This document shows, piece by piece, positions 9,973 to 21,300 of a stretch of DNA of 60,000 bases (the first letter of the stretch is position 1; each line of letters begins with the position of its first letter). Origin of the DNA: Membranipora membranacea (Eukaryota; Bryozoa; Gymnolaemata; Cheilostomatida; Membraniporidae); assembly GCA_914767715.1 (NCBI GenBank), contig OU612070.1:22186025-22246024 (forward strand), in the 5' to 3' direction. The notes under the pieces are model-generated. The model was given only the letters and a program-made list of their open reading frames with translations. It had not been told where the DNA came from and did no database searches. The position numbers and the translations under genes were made by a program.

Positions 9973-12847
9973 ATGGCGAATATGGTTATGGTAGTATTGA
10001 TGACTATTGTTGTATTAGATTCAACATATACAGCTGACTTGAAAAGGAAAAGTAAGTCTATATGTATAGGTATCATGAAGTGGACTTTGTATGTTTTTTT
10101 TATCAACTACTTGCTCATTGTCAGAGATCTTGAACAACGCCACTTTCGGAATTTTAGACATTGATTTGAGAAAGAAGATCCAGAATTTCATCCCACCAAA
10201 GCCCAACCCACCAACATTCCTAGTTTTGGCTCTGAACATAACAGCATGGTCTCTGGGTTTTGCTCTTTTTCTTTTATGTAAAATAAAGGACACATATTAA
10301 AAATCATTTCAATGTAGTGACTACATCCCAACCTCATAAAGTAGGGCATTGCCTCAGCAACCTCATCATTTTGCTAGTTAATAACTGCTCATGTCAGAGG
10401 AACGGAAACAACTGCGTACAATTAGCAGAACACAAATGTGAAAAGTTCACTCAGTACAACAATGTTACCAGACTGACTCACACCTACAGCTGCCCTGCAG
10501 GACTCAGATTGAGTGTGGATACTTGTGTCTGTGAGCATTCTTAAGAGGTAGCCTGTGAAGGTTGTGGGCCACTAGGTAGGCACTTTACAAGTATTAGGAC
10601 AAATTTCAAACAATTTAGACTGCGCTATCAATTTATGTTCCGTTAATAGAGAAAGGAATTTTAGATTCTTCTTTATGCTTTTGATGACAATTTCACTCTG
10701 AACTCCACCCATACCTGCTCTTTGTCAAATTATTTGAGTTCTATTGGGAGTAGGAGATAGCTCAGCTGGTAAGAGCGCCGGGCCTTCAGCATGCAAGTGT
10801 TGAAGGTCATTAGTTCGAATCCCTCTACAGTTCTGTAACCACTGGTGTTTGGCTGTCTCCCAGGTGTGCACTGACATGCCTGCAACCTGGCCACAGAATT
10901 GCGGCCTTGTCCTTAATTAACCAATATTTTGCCACCCGTGCTTCAATGTGGCATGTGATATGACCATCAACCATTTAATCAATACACAGCCTACGCAGGC
11001 TGTTTGACTTGTTTGGACATTAACATGTAATCATTTATTATTATTATCTTCTTCAGTATGTGAAGTTGAAGGTAACAGACTATTTGAAAAGATTGTTGGA
11101 AGTAGGAGGGCTGGAGATTGCGAAGGGTTAGTATCATAATTAAGTTTTGTAAGAATTAATTAGGTTCATAGTGAACTGTTTGTTGTATAATAGTAACAAT
11201 ATTTTCATTAATTCTTAAAAAAAACAAACAATAGAATTTTTTGAATTAGGAAATCTTCGACCGTAAAATACAAATACCACAGCGTTCAGGGTGGAACGGG
11301 TATCATACCCGGTACTGAATCTCGGGTTTGTTATCTCGGGTTTGACACAAGGCCAAGTCGGGTTTGACTTGTTAGAAGTGCCAATTACTATCTATGTAGT
11401 CGTAATGGTAATAGCTGATCAAAACATTGCTTTCACCCAGACTTGAACCAGCGTGCTTGTGATCAGCAGTCCACGCTCTTACCCACGATGTTTTACCGTT
11501 CTTTATACTGATGGTCAGGATTTAGACACTCACCGGTATGTAAAGAAAATAAGTAGTGAATAAAATTTACAAGCATATTTGCAATATCCATCAAATGCTG
11601 GCATGGTGACAAACCATAAACCTAGTGAGGTGTCATTACGATGATCTCAATTTCGTATAGGGCCTACCTCTTTAGTTGTACCGTGTCATCACGCAAACCT
11701 GACCCGGTGCCGACCCGGTATCGGTTTTTTTCTCAAGTGCCATACCTGACCCAGTGAAAAATTTCCGACCCGTTCCACTCCTACACAGCGTACCATCAAT
11801 ATAAATGTAAGTGAGTAATAGATTCTGCATTCAGTCCACTGCAGTGAAAGTGTAAGAATGATTGAACGATATGATGGATCCAATTGGAGAAATCAGGTAG
11901 CATCATTACATGTGCTATTTTTTCAATTTTATATGTCACAGTGCTAACAAGATGGCCCAAGAACTTTTTGCGAGCTGCATTATCAACGATGCAGTGGCAT
12001 CCACACTTCTAAGCCTGAGATATAAAGCTGCTGACCGAGTAGGTCCCTGCACCTCAAACCTTGCAGAGGGTGAGATCTTGTGTAAAACTCTTTTATAGGT
12101 TTCAAGTGAGCATTCAATACTTGCGATATCTCCAAATCCTGAGTGCTGATTAACAACACAATTTTCCCTAGAGATAGTTAAGAATATCCGCTTTGCAAAT
12201 ACCTGGTATATACGGAACAAAATCACATACCCGATAGCAGCTATTTCTCTTACAGGATGCGAGCGTCTTGACTTTAGCTACTATCTCATGTTGGCTCCCG
12301 AAAATACCAATATCATCTACAGCGAAGAAGTAACACCGGAATTTCTTTGGTATGTCATTTCTTATACTTACCCAATTATTGTTGCTGAAATGTATCTTAA
12401 AGCTCTCTAGGAATTGTGATTACAACTAAATGATTTAAGGCAAGGAAATGGTACCATATTATCATAACTTTGAGTAGTGGAATTAGTGTGTGGATTAATT
12501 GTCTTAGAAATGCATCAAGGAGTGAAACTCAGATGGTATGAGTAGTTGAAATTTAATTAAAAATCAAACAGTATTTCTTTACTTATTCCTATTTTACCTT
12601 CCACAATCATCATAAATGATTCTATTTATCACTTGAGTTTTATCTATTTTCATTAATCAACTCATTTAACTAATTCATCAATATGTGATCCTTTGATAGT
12701 GAGAACTATGAAGACGCAGAGAGATGCCTAAGATGCGTTGCAAATGATGGATGCAAGGTAGCAGAGGACTTTAGAAAGAGCCTAAGGGAGGCAGCTACAG
12801 AGCTGTGTCCTCATATACAAGAATTTACATGTCCTGCTGATTTCTAA
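9973..12847 (+). CDS. Small secreted Cys-rich protein with an in-frame TAA in exon 2
   Basis: Proposed exons are 9973-10051, 10426-10575, 11057-11126, 11942-12069, 12256-12349 and 12700-12847. Phases agree and the sum is 669 nt. Exon 1 encodes a signal peptide (MANMVMVVLMTIVVLDSTYT). The rest is Cys-rich, with segments HKCEKFTQYNN, SVDTCVCEH, DCEGANKMAQELFASC, GPCTSNLAEGCE, CLRCVANDGCKVAED and QEFTCPADF-stop. I recognise no family. TAA at 10542-10544 interrupts exon 2 where the duplicate exon at 14582-14729 has CAA. A good GTGAGC donor at 10531, upstream of the stop, has the same phase as the donor at 10576 and would bypass it. The exon 2 acceptor is uncertain: the duplicate has a CAG acceptor exactly where this copy has CAA. 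The gene is either using shifted splice sites or newly broken. Confidence 0.6.
10747..11030 (+). repeat. tRNA-derived SINE-like element
   Basis: The 5' part contains a pol III type A box (TAGCTCAGCTGG) and B box (AGTTCGAATCC) with tRNA-like spacing, followed by about 200 bp of unrelated sequence ending near a GACTTGTTTGGAC stretch. It lies in the intron between exons 2 and 3 of the Cys-rich gene. The intact A/B boxes and the lack of a proper tRNA fold 3' of the B box favour a SINE over a functional tRNA gene. Confidence 0.6.
11286..11783. mobile_element. hAT-like non-autonomous element with 8-bp TSD
   Basis: Terminal inverted repeats are TCAGGGTGGAACGGGT (left) and TAGGAGTGGAACGGGT (right end on the opposite strand). 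The element is flanked on both sides by the octamer CACAGCGT (11278-11285 and 11784-11791). An 8-bp duplication with such ends is diagnostic of the hAT superfamily. It is 498 bp, has no transposase, and sits in intron 3 of the Cys-rich gene. A tRNA-like A/B box pair lies inside on the minus strand (about 11440-11510). Confidence 0.75.
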
Positions 12848-14581
12848 ATGGAAAATTTTCAAAGACTCCAACCAACTTGTTTGATGTTCTGTAGTTTGAA
12901 CGAGTCAGAGGATACTTTGAGAAGAATAATATAAATAAGCATTTTCTAACTTAAGCTCCTTAGCTCAGCCACGTCTACTTTCTTTGTGGACAGCCTTTTT
13001 TTATCAGAAGTATCAACCATTAAACTTTGAACTTATTCTGCGACACAAAATTTCAAAGTGTGATACTGGTAAAATTTACATTGCGAACAAAAAGAAAACA
13101 TATACAACTTCAATACATTGTTAATTCTTCCAATGACAGCATTTGAATCTTCAAGAAAGCTCAGGGCCACTTTATCCTGAGCCTGGTGAATTCAAAAGGT
13201 GATAAAGGTATAAAGGTATAAACATGTGAGCAAGAATATATAAAATAAAACTTTGTTCTTATTAAGATATATTTGCTCCAAAGTAAAAATTAAGGAGTGG
13301 CATCCAAACTTGCAAGTCAGTGGGAAAATAAAGTATTTTTAAAACAAAACATGTATTCTCACTACTCATACTCTCATTTTTTACATGGGTTAGGCTGAAT
13401 TTTATGGCATAAAAAGGATTCTCATTGTTAATAGACTATCAATTGATGCTGACTGACTTACATTTTGAGAGATAGTGTGCTCCTGCATTGCATTCCAGCC
13501 ACATATATTATATTTATAGATTCGCATGACATTACCTTACTAAAATATGAGTTAATACAATTTAGATTACACTGAGGTGGCAACCTCTGTCAGTGAATAT
13601 TCAATCTAGATGTTAAAATCTCGCGATAAACAGCCCATCTTCTTGGCTCCGCATTTCCCAATCTTTTGATACAAAAGAAGCAAAATGATTGCGTGATTTG
13701 CAAAATAACTCGTCAATCAGAGCTGGTCTTCAGGTCCAATAACTGGCTCCATCTATCGCCATCGTGGATTTGATGTATTGTTTACAGTCTGAATGCAGAA
13801 TATTATTACTGAAGGAATATAACCTACTAGCAGTCGTTGTCACTCTTAACAGCAAAGTAATTTCTTCATTAAGCTGCATTATAGGGCCAATAAATAATCT
13901 TTTATTGCTTTAAACACTGCCAGCCATTTTAATGTGAACATTCATCATTCTGATGTGAACAGTTTCAACCCATATTTTTATTATTACATCGATCTTAGAC
14001 CGTGAGCGTTGAACTCAAAATTCCTTGCGTTGGTGAGCACTTCCAAATATAAACACAATGCTGATGCTGGATCATTCTAATGATAACCGATGTCATATTT
14101 CATAATGTATCTACTAGCTTTAGGAAGGGTAAGTTTAGCCTTGTCATCATTGCTGGCAATCTAAACCCTAGCTTTCCGTATTGAAATTTCTTTTCTTGTC
14201 TAAGAGGCTAGGCTTTTTGGGTCAATAAATCAAAAACTGTGTTGAACAGCTCGTCAATATTGACTCCATTGATGCCTCAAAATAGTTTGCAATACTAGTT
14301 TGAGTCTCATCAGCAGATTTATGTGTTTTCAGTTTGTACCCCTAGTTTTCGCACTCCAGTTACCAATGAGTTAGTAACTTGTTTTCTGGTTAAATTAAGA
14401 GGGTAAGACTGTCTATCAAGATCAACCTCAATATAGTGCCTCATATTTATTCACTGCCAAACCTGCAATAACCTTTTTTTTTATTTACTTTCTTGGTGTT
14501 TTATAAGAGAAGTCTTCTCTTGGTGGTGGTAGAATGCATGCAATTATGAATAAATAAATAAATGGGAACCAGAACATACAG
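12848..14581. other. Intergenic, no gene seen
   Basis: AT-rich sequence between the Cys-rich gene and its duplicate exon. No coding segment, RNA gene or clear repeat was recognised. Confidence 0.5.
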
Positions 14582-14729
14582 TTATCTCAACATAAATGTG
14601 AAAAGTTCACACAATATGACATCGTGACCAGTCTGATTCACAGCCAAGGCTGTCCTGAAGGATTTAGTGTGGAAATATGTGCCTGTGAGCAATCTCAATC
14701 TCTAGCTTGTGAAGGTTGCGGGCTGCCAG
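14582..14729 (+). pseudogene. Isolated duplicate of Cys-rich gene exon 2
   Basis: A 148-nt exon-like segment with a CAG acceptor and a GTAGGT donor. It encodes HKCEKFTQYD, then SVEICACEQSQSLACEGCGL, and matches exon 2 of the gene at 9973-12847. It is open throughout and has the same exit phase. I find no matching signal-peptide exon before it or later exons after it, so it looks like a partial tandem duplication. It is useful because it shows CAA where the upstream gene has a TAA stop. Confidence 0.6.
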
Positions 14730-16119
14730 GTAGGTTACGTATTATATCCCTGTAAGATCATGCTAACATATCCTAAAACTCAGTACATGTAAAATCAAAA
14801 AATCAAAAGAAACCACAGTAATTGTATTTTTTATATGCAGTGTTGATTGAAACAGAATAGGAAACAGGAACATTTAGTTTCTCAGAGCTTATATTGTACC
14901 ACAAATTATTTTATCCTCATGCAAACTGCTAAGAATTGTTCTATTTCTACTTTATAAGTTTGAGAACTTGTAGCCACACGCAGAAAAAAGTTAGAATAAA
15001 AATGACTCTTACTCAATATCAACACGCATATAAGAGTCAAATAAGACTGATATTGACTCCAAAATAGTTTCCCCACTTCACCCTTGGATTAAATTACAGT
15101 TATCATAAATCTTTGTGACCCGATCAATATTTGAAATAGTTTATTGTTTTCCTATCTATTATCTACATCACTGTATGATTGATAGCAGATCAATGACCAG
15201 TAATAAAAAAATCGAGGGGCTTACTAGATTAAAAATTATTCGACGACCAATGTAACATATGTTTGCATATGTATTGTGAAGTTAGCTAGCGTTACACCTT
15301 ATCAGAATTTTTAAATTCATAACCTACCTTCTTTTGCACACAGATTTGCACTAACTAACAGATCTGCTGTAAAAGATGATCATTTTCCTCCTCAGTGTAA
15401 TTGATATGGTAGTAATATTGCTACTGATTGCTAGATATTGATAAGGAAATAGAGACCGATTTGATATTGTGTAGAACTATTTTAGCGTCAATAATTTTGG
15501 AATGGTAAATGATCCCCCTCCCCCACCTGGGTCTAAAGTATGTCATATATAATTTCCATTGAATGGTTTTCAAACCTCACCTGATGATTCAATAGTCGAT
15601 GACCTATAGTTGACAAATCAAGGTGTCTATTTTTTTAGTACAACCACATCCCAAATAAAATTAATGTCAGAAAAAACAAAAACACCAACAATGTTTAGCA
15701 TCACAGAAAACAATTTGCTCATAAACACAGCTATCAGGAGGGAAACTGTGTACAATTTTCAATCGATTCACCAATGCGTCTTCATCTGCATCCATTTTTT
15801 ATTGCATGTGATCAATAAGCCACATCTAATTTTAGACTACAGAATATAACGATCAAACACCCTGACCTCTTTTTGAATTTCGGATATAATTTGTCATAGT
15901 ATCCCTATAGCTCCTATCATCTCATCTGCTAGGTATAATGTCAGTTTAAGGATCTTCAAAGTATGAATTACCAAACTACACTATACACTGCTGACAAGGC
16001 CAAAATTACCTCTGTCACCAATGTATGTTTCTTTAGGCGAGCTTTTGTAAGCAATTGATTCAGTCCCTATTAGTTAGTCTATTTGTAGTAACTGTGCTGA
16101 GTATCTATTTAAATGTATG
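14730..16119. other. Intergenic, no gene seen
   Basis: AT-rich. The short open stretches here, for example near 15610-15849, lack coding character and splice context. Confidence 0.5.
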
Positions 16120-16126
16120 TAAAAAT

Positions 16127-16530
16127 CTAGCCTGTCTTGACAAGCTTTGTTCAGTGGGGGGGGGGGGGGGAGGGAGGAAACAAAGCTTGTCAACTCTTGC
16201 ATGCTCGACTGTCGAGCAGCCGATATTAAATAATGTCTTCTCTTGCGATCGAGAAGATAACTTCTTCATCACACTAATCAATTTGTATGCATTCCTATAC
16301 AAATTGATTAGTGTTGTAAAGGAGTTATCTTCTCGATCGCAAGAGAAGACAATATTTAATATTGGCTGCTCGACTCTACAATTTGATTAGTGAGATAAAG
16401 GAGTTATGTTCTCGATCGCAAGAGAAGACAATATTTAATATCGGCTGCTCGACAGTTGAGCATGCAAGAGTTGACAAGCTTTGTTCCCTCCCCCTCCCCC
16501 CACCGAACAAAGCTTGTCAAGACAGGCTAG
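16127..16530. mobile_element. Foldback element with 7-bp TSD
   Basis: The ends CTAGCCTGTCTTGACAAGCT and its exact reverse complement are flanked by TAAAAAT on both sides (16120-16126 and 16531-16537). Most of the 404 bp folds on itself. One arm segment (GTTATCTTCTCGATCGCAAG region) is present once in the left arm and twice in the right. A G-run and its C-rich partner lie near the ends. No protein is encoded; this is a MITE/foldback element. Confidence 0.8.
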
Positions 16531-16537
16531 TAAAAAT

Positions 16538-17265
16538 CATGATAATTTTATTCACTGTGTAATAAACTCTGATCAAATGCTAATATACGGTTGTGAGAAG
16601 AGGGCGATGACATTTTGTTTTAGTTGTGTGCTTGAACCAAATGACAACTGTTTCAAGGGTAGAAATGTGAAGGGCTGAATCATCAAGCTATTCCCACTGT
16701 GTTCCATAGATAAGCATACTTTTGGAGACAATCAGCTATGTCCAAAAGACATCTCTTCTGACGATAGTGCTCTCAAAACAAGTTAAGAGGGGTTTTTAGC
16801 CCACAAACGTCAAAACGTCGCAATCTAGCGTTTGACTAACGTCGTAATTTCCAAAAGGTTGCAACACAGGTTTTTTTAAACGCAGCAAATCCACAAGCGT
16901 CTCAATTCTGATCTGATCACATTTCTGGTATTCATGACCATCATTGAAGCTGCGTCTCGGCATTCTCTGAAAATTCAGTACCAATATTAAACTGCTCCTG
17001 ATCATTTAAGTCATGTTACCTGAATAACCTAATTACCTCATTAATATGTAATAGGTTGTTAATGCCTGCCACATATGGCAAAAGCGAACATGTACATGTG
17101 GAAGAAAACTTATTATTTTCAATTCCCAAACAGTTGAGAGCGACTGTGTTCACGCAAGTGACTGTCAATGTGTTCTCAATACATGAATATCAAATTCAGG
17201 AAGATGAAATGACAGAAACACGTAAAGGACTGTCATTTGGCCAATACTGATTATGAACTAGGGGA
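16538..17265. other. Intergenic, no gene seen
   Basis: No coding region or repeat recognised between the foldback element and the minisatellite. Confidence 0.5.
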
Positions 17266-17269
17266 AACA

Positions 17270-17480
17270 TTGGACAGGGGAAAACCAGGCTATGGGAAAA
17301 ACCGGGCGATGGGGAAACCCAGGCTACAGGGAAAACCAGGCTGCAAGGAAAATCAAGCTTTCGGAAAAACCAGGTATTGGGGCAATCCAAGCTCTGGGGA
17401 AAACAAGGCTACGCAGAAAACCAGGCTACGCAGAAAACCAATCTCTGGGGATAACTAGGCTATGGGGAAAACGCCCCCTT
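17270..17480. repeat. Minisatellite, about 16-18 bp unit
   Basis: Imperfect tandem units of the form GGGAAAACCAGGCTATG are repeated about a dozen times with base and length variation. The open frames across it are by-products of the repeat. Confidence 0.75.
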
Positions 17481-18376
17481 GACTTTATCATTAAAAATTC
17501 CAGGTCATACACAAGCAATCCATTGCCCTTGCTGTGCTCTAGCCTATGTCTGTTATGATCAGTGTGCTTATGTTTCTGTCCCTGTGTACCAGTATCCCCT
17601 AGTATCAATGAAATTAGAAATGATGTACATTAATAATATATACATACCATTGAATCAATTTGTGGTGAGTTCATCTAGCTTCTAAGCTGATTGGTTCTCC
17701 CAATTTAAAGTTTTTCTCAGTTCTAGTTTGAGAGGCCAAACCTAGTTGTGGTGAGTGAGGAGGAGAGATTGGTTGATGGGAGGGGTGATGTGCCTTACTT
17801 TTAGACCAATGACAAAACTTTAGCTGCAAGAACACAAGCGAACAACACTCTTGTCCACCAATCTTATGGGGTACAGTTTGTTTCATTATCACAAACTGCT
17901 GGAATAAAATGTATTTTTTGAGTAAGATAAGCAGATGGTTCCTTATTGACACAATTTATAAACTGTTTTATCAAGATTAAATTTTACTCTGTGCTACCAA
18001 GATGAAAATTAAAAAGGGCGAGTAAATGATTGCTTGCCTTATATACAGTTGATTCAAGTCTGTGTAAAATGGTTGTATTCTCCTCAAGCGAATACATTAT
18101 TATTAGGGTGAGTCAACATGCGATATAATTACTTGATTTAGAACTTTAAACATGATAAAATTGGTGTTAATGTGTATTTTATTAACATACTAATTATACG
18201 ATAGGATTACACTGAAAATCATATTGTGATTGTTGAACTAAAAATAATAATTGACTGAAATAGAGTGTCAGATGATATGAAAATGACCTTATCCATTGTT
18301 TTTCTCTTGTAGCCACTAGCCTGAGTCATGCCTTGACCTTGACCTCTACCTTGATGAACTTGTTGTCCCCGTTCTA
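17481..18376. other. Intergenic / 3' flank of the TRIM-like gene
   Basis: AT-rich, no coding segment seen. The proximal part should include the 3' UTR of the minus-strand TRIM-like gene that ends at 18377. Confidence 0.5.
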
Positions 18377-21300
18377 TCACATCATCAAACATGGTGCTTT
18401 CTCTTCGCTCAACGTAAAGAAAATAATCTTTCCTGACTCACCAGCGACAATCAGTTCATCATCTTTGATGCTGATCCCGAACATGCCATCAGGTAGGTTT
18501 TTGTGTGTCAATTCTCGAAGGAGAATGCCTGTAAAAAAACAGAAACATTTTTTTACCGGCAGTCATCACGCATCACGTCATTGAAGGCATTAGCGGTGTT
18601 AATAGAGCCATTTGACCCAGGGCCCAGTTTACTGTGATAATCTGCAAAAGCAGCTATGTAAATCGCAACAATTTTGCAGGCTCAAATTGCCTCTATATAA
18701 GCATCACAACTAAGAATTGATCCACAACCGACCTTGACTGCTTATTATGTAAATCTTTCTATTCCTCTTCCCATTAGCATAGATCCGCCCCTCAGTGTCA
18801 ATAGTCATTGCTCTAACCTCAGGTGCTTGGCAGGACCAGATCAAGGTTAGGTGAGTACCCCCATCAACTCTGTACTTATTGAGTCTGTCTTCTTTGTTAC
18901 TGTCCGTACCTGTTGCTAACAGGCAGTCCTCGTTGTCAGGAAGATAGCAAAGCTTGTACAACGATACCATATCTTTTGCCTTTTTAGTGGTCAAACTACC
19001 TGATTTTCTGTCATAAAGCGTAATGCTTCCCTCATTCTGGTCAATAACAGCTATGTGTTGATCAGAAAAGCTCAAGTCTGATATATACGGAGATTGAAAA
19101 AAAATTGAAAACATTTTCTCACATTTCTTTGTGTCTGCGTCATATTGAAATACGCAGCACTCTTTCTTGTTTGGAGTCTCTAAAACACTCTGAGAGAAGA
19201 AAAACACTTTATTTTTGCGTTCTTTCACTACAGTACAAGGGTAGTTTTCGAGATCGGACACCTTTCCATTTTCTTTGTTGTATGTTTTTAATCCTTCGTT
19301 ACATCCGATGAGTATCTCTCCACTGGTACTGTGGTGCTGCACGGAATAGATGATGTTTGATTTGATGGCCTTTTGAGAGACGTAGCTCAGTGCATTTGGT
19401 GGAGTTTGGGAAGCTGCAGGTTCACTTGGAGGAGATTGGGGATTGCCAACTTAAACAAAAACATCAAATCATCAGAAAATGTTCAGTTTCACTTCTCAGT
19501 TTTCAACTTTGGCAATAGAACGAGATACAGAAGATGTAGTTGATAAGTTTAACTTCATCAAGGAAGAACACAAAAAAAAATTTAATCCCTCTAAGTAATA
19601 GAGAGCTTGCACATGAGTTGGCAGGTTCAGCTATATTCTTAAGTACAATAACTGCCTCTATGGTCATAAAAGATCAATATGATAGAAAATAGATTCTTGA
19701 AGCAGAAGTTTAATCTGACGGTCACTCACTCACTAAGATTCCCTTGAATTCCAAAACAATGGACACACTTTTTGTTTAATGTCAATACAGAAACAACAAA
19801 CAGTTATTATATTATATGGGAGATTGAACTTACCGCTAAACATTTGTTCGATGAGGATCACAAGTTCAACTTCGTCTTGTTCTGTCTGGATAAACTCTGA
19901 GACTTTCAGCAACGATCTTTTCTCATCTACGATCTTCTCAATCATTTGAACATACTCCTCTTTCTTTGATATCTCTACCTGCATCTGCTGGATTTCCTCT
20001 TTTAGAGTGAACAATTCTAGGGCTTTTTCATCAACCTTATGACAAAAACACAATCAAAACATTGAGGATAATTCTTTGACTTCCAGGGCTTCAACAACTG
20101 TGACCACGAACCAATAGATATCAAGTACTTATAGAGCCTAAACTACAGTATGTATTATGCTGAGAATCTCACTATAATCAAGAAAGTTCACATTCTATTA
20201 TCCCTTTAAAAAATGTGTGTGTTTTGAAAAAGTTCAGTTTGAGATAATTCAATGAAGTAATTTGTAGTTGGCTCCGTCCATAAAAAAAATAGAGAATAAT
20301 TCTTTGACTTTTAGGGCTGTAACAACTGTGACCATAAATCAATAGTGTAACAAGTTGTAGGGCCCAGACTACTATATATACTTTACTAAGATACTCGATA
20401 TATACAAGAAAATACACAATGTATGCTTTCAACTCTTTTTAAAAGTTGTAGCATGTCAAAAAGGCTCAATTTAGAAAGTCAAATAAAGTAGCTTGTAATC
20501 TCTAACAAACCTCTGTCCTTGTTTGGTCTTGCCAGTTACTCAGGTGCCTTTTCCTCATATTAAGTATTTCATTGAAAGGATCTGCACCATGTCTACCACT
20601 TTGTGATGAACATCCTTCCTCTGTGGCACAGCATCTGTAGAAACGCCAGATTCAAACATCATCAAAATTTACAGTAACTTAGTATGTTTTGTACGGGCAA
20701 CCGATCAATTCAGGTTGGTTATCTTTACACGTAGCGTACTAGATTAATGTAAATGTGAGTTTCTAAACTGAAACCCTGACCAAGAAGCAATATCAAAGAC
20801 TAACTGTCAAACAAATAATGCAAACAACTCATATGACATTTTTTGTGGTACGATTGGTAGGTGAGGAGAAACTCTAATCTTAGTGTAAAACTGCAAGTAG
20901 TGTGAGAATCCACAATGCAATGAAGGGTAGAAATGTATGTCAGGATTCAAACTCTACATCGTAACTATACTTATATGAGCAATGTTCGACAAACAAAGAC
21001 TATTTTCCTAGATTGGCTAGGATTAAAACAGTTAGCAGTTTCTACTGAATAGAAGCTTATGGTTCATCTCACCGAAAACAAAGAAACTGTTTACAATCAC
21101 GACATCTCCCCTCAACAGACTTTTCTTTGCAGATCCTACACTTGGAAGATCTTCGCCCTATAAACAAAATGAAATGTGTATGAGGTCAACAAGTTATTTT
21201 TAATTTGCTTTAATTATAAACTTTTAGAAAACCTCAATAAATAAATAAATAAAAAAAAAAAAAAAAAAGTTAGTGAGTGAGAGTCCCTATAGCAAGAAAA

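Noticed and set aside
10747-10830. Possible functional tRNA gene
   Set aside because: A and B boxes are good, but the acceptor stem does not pair and conserved non-tRNA sequence follows directly; it fits a SINE head better.
17237-17558. Lys/Gly/Pro-rich frames at the minisatellite
   Set aside because: A consequence of the 16-18 bp tandem unit whose frames stay open; no start context or splice evidence.
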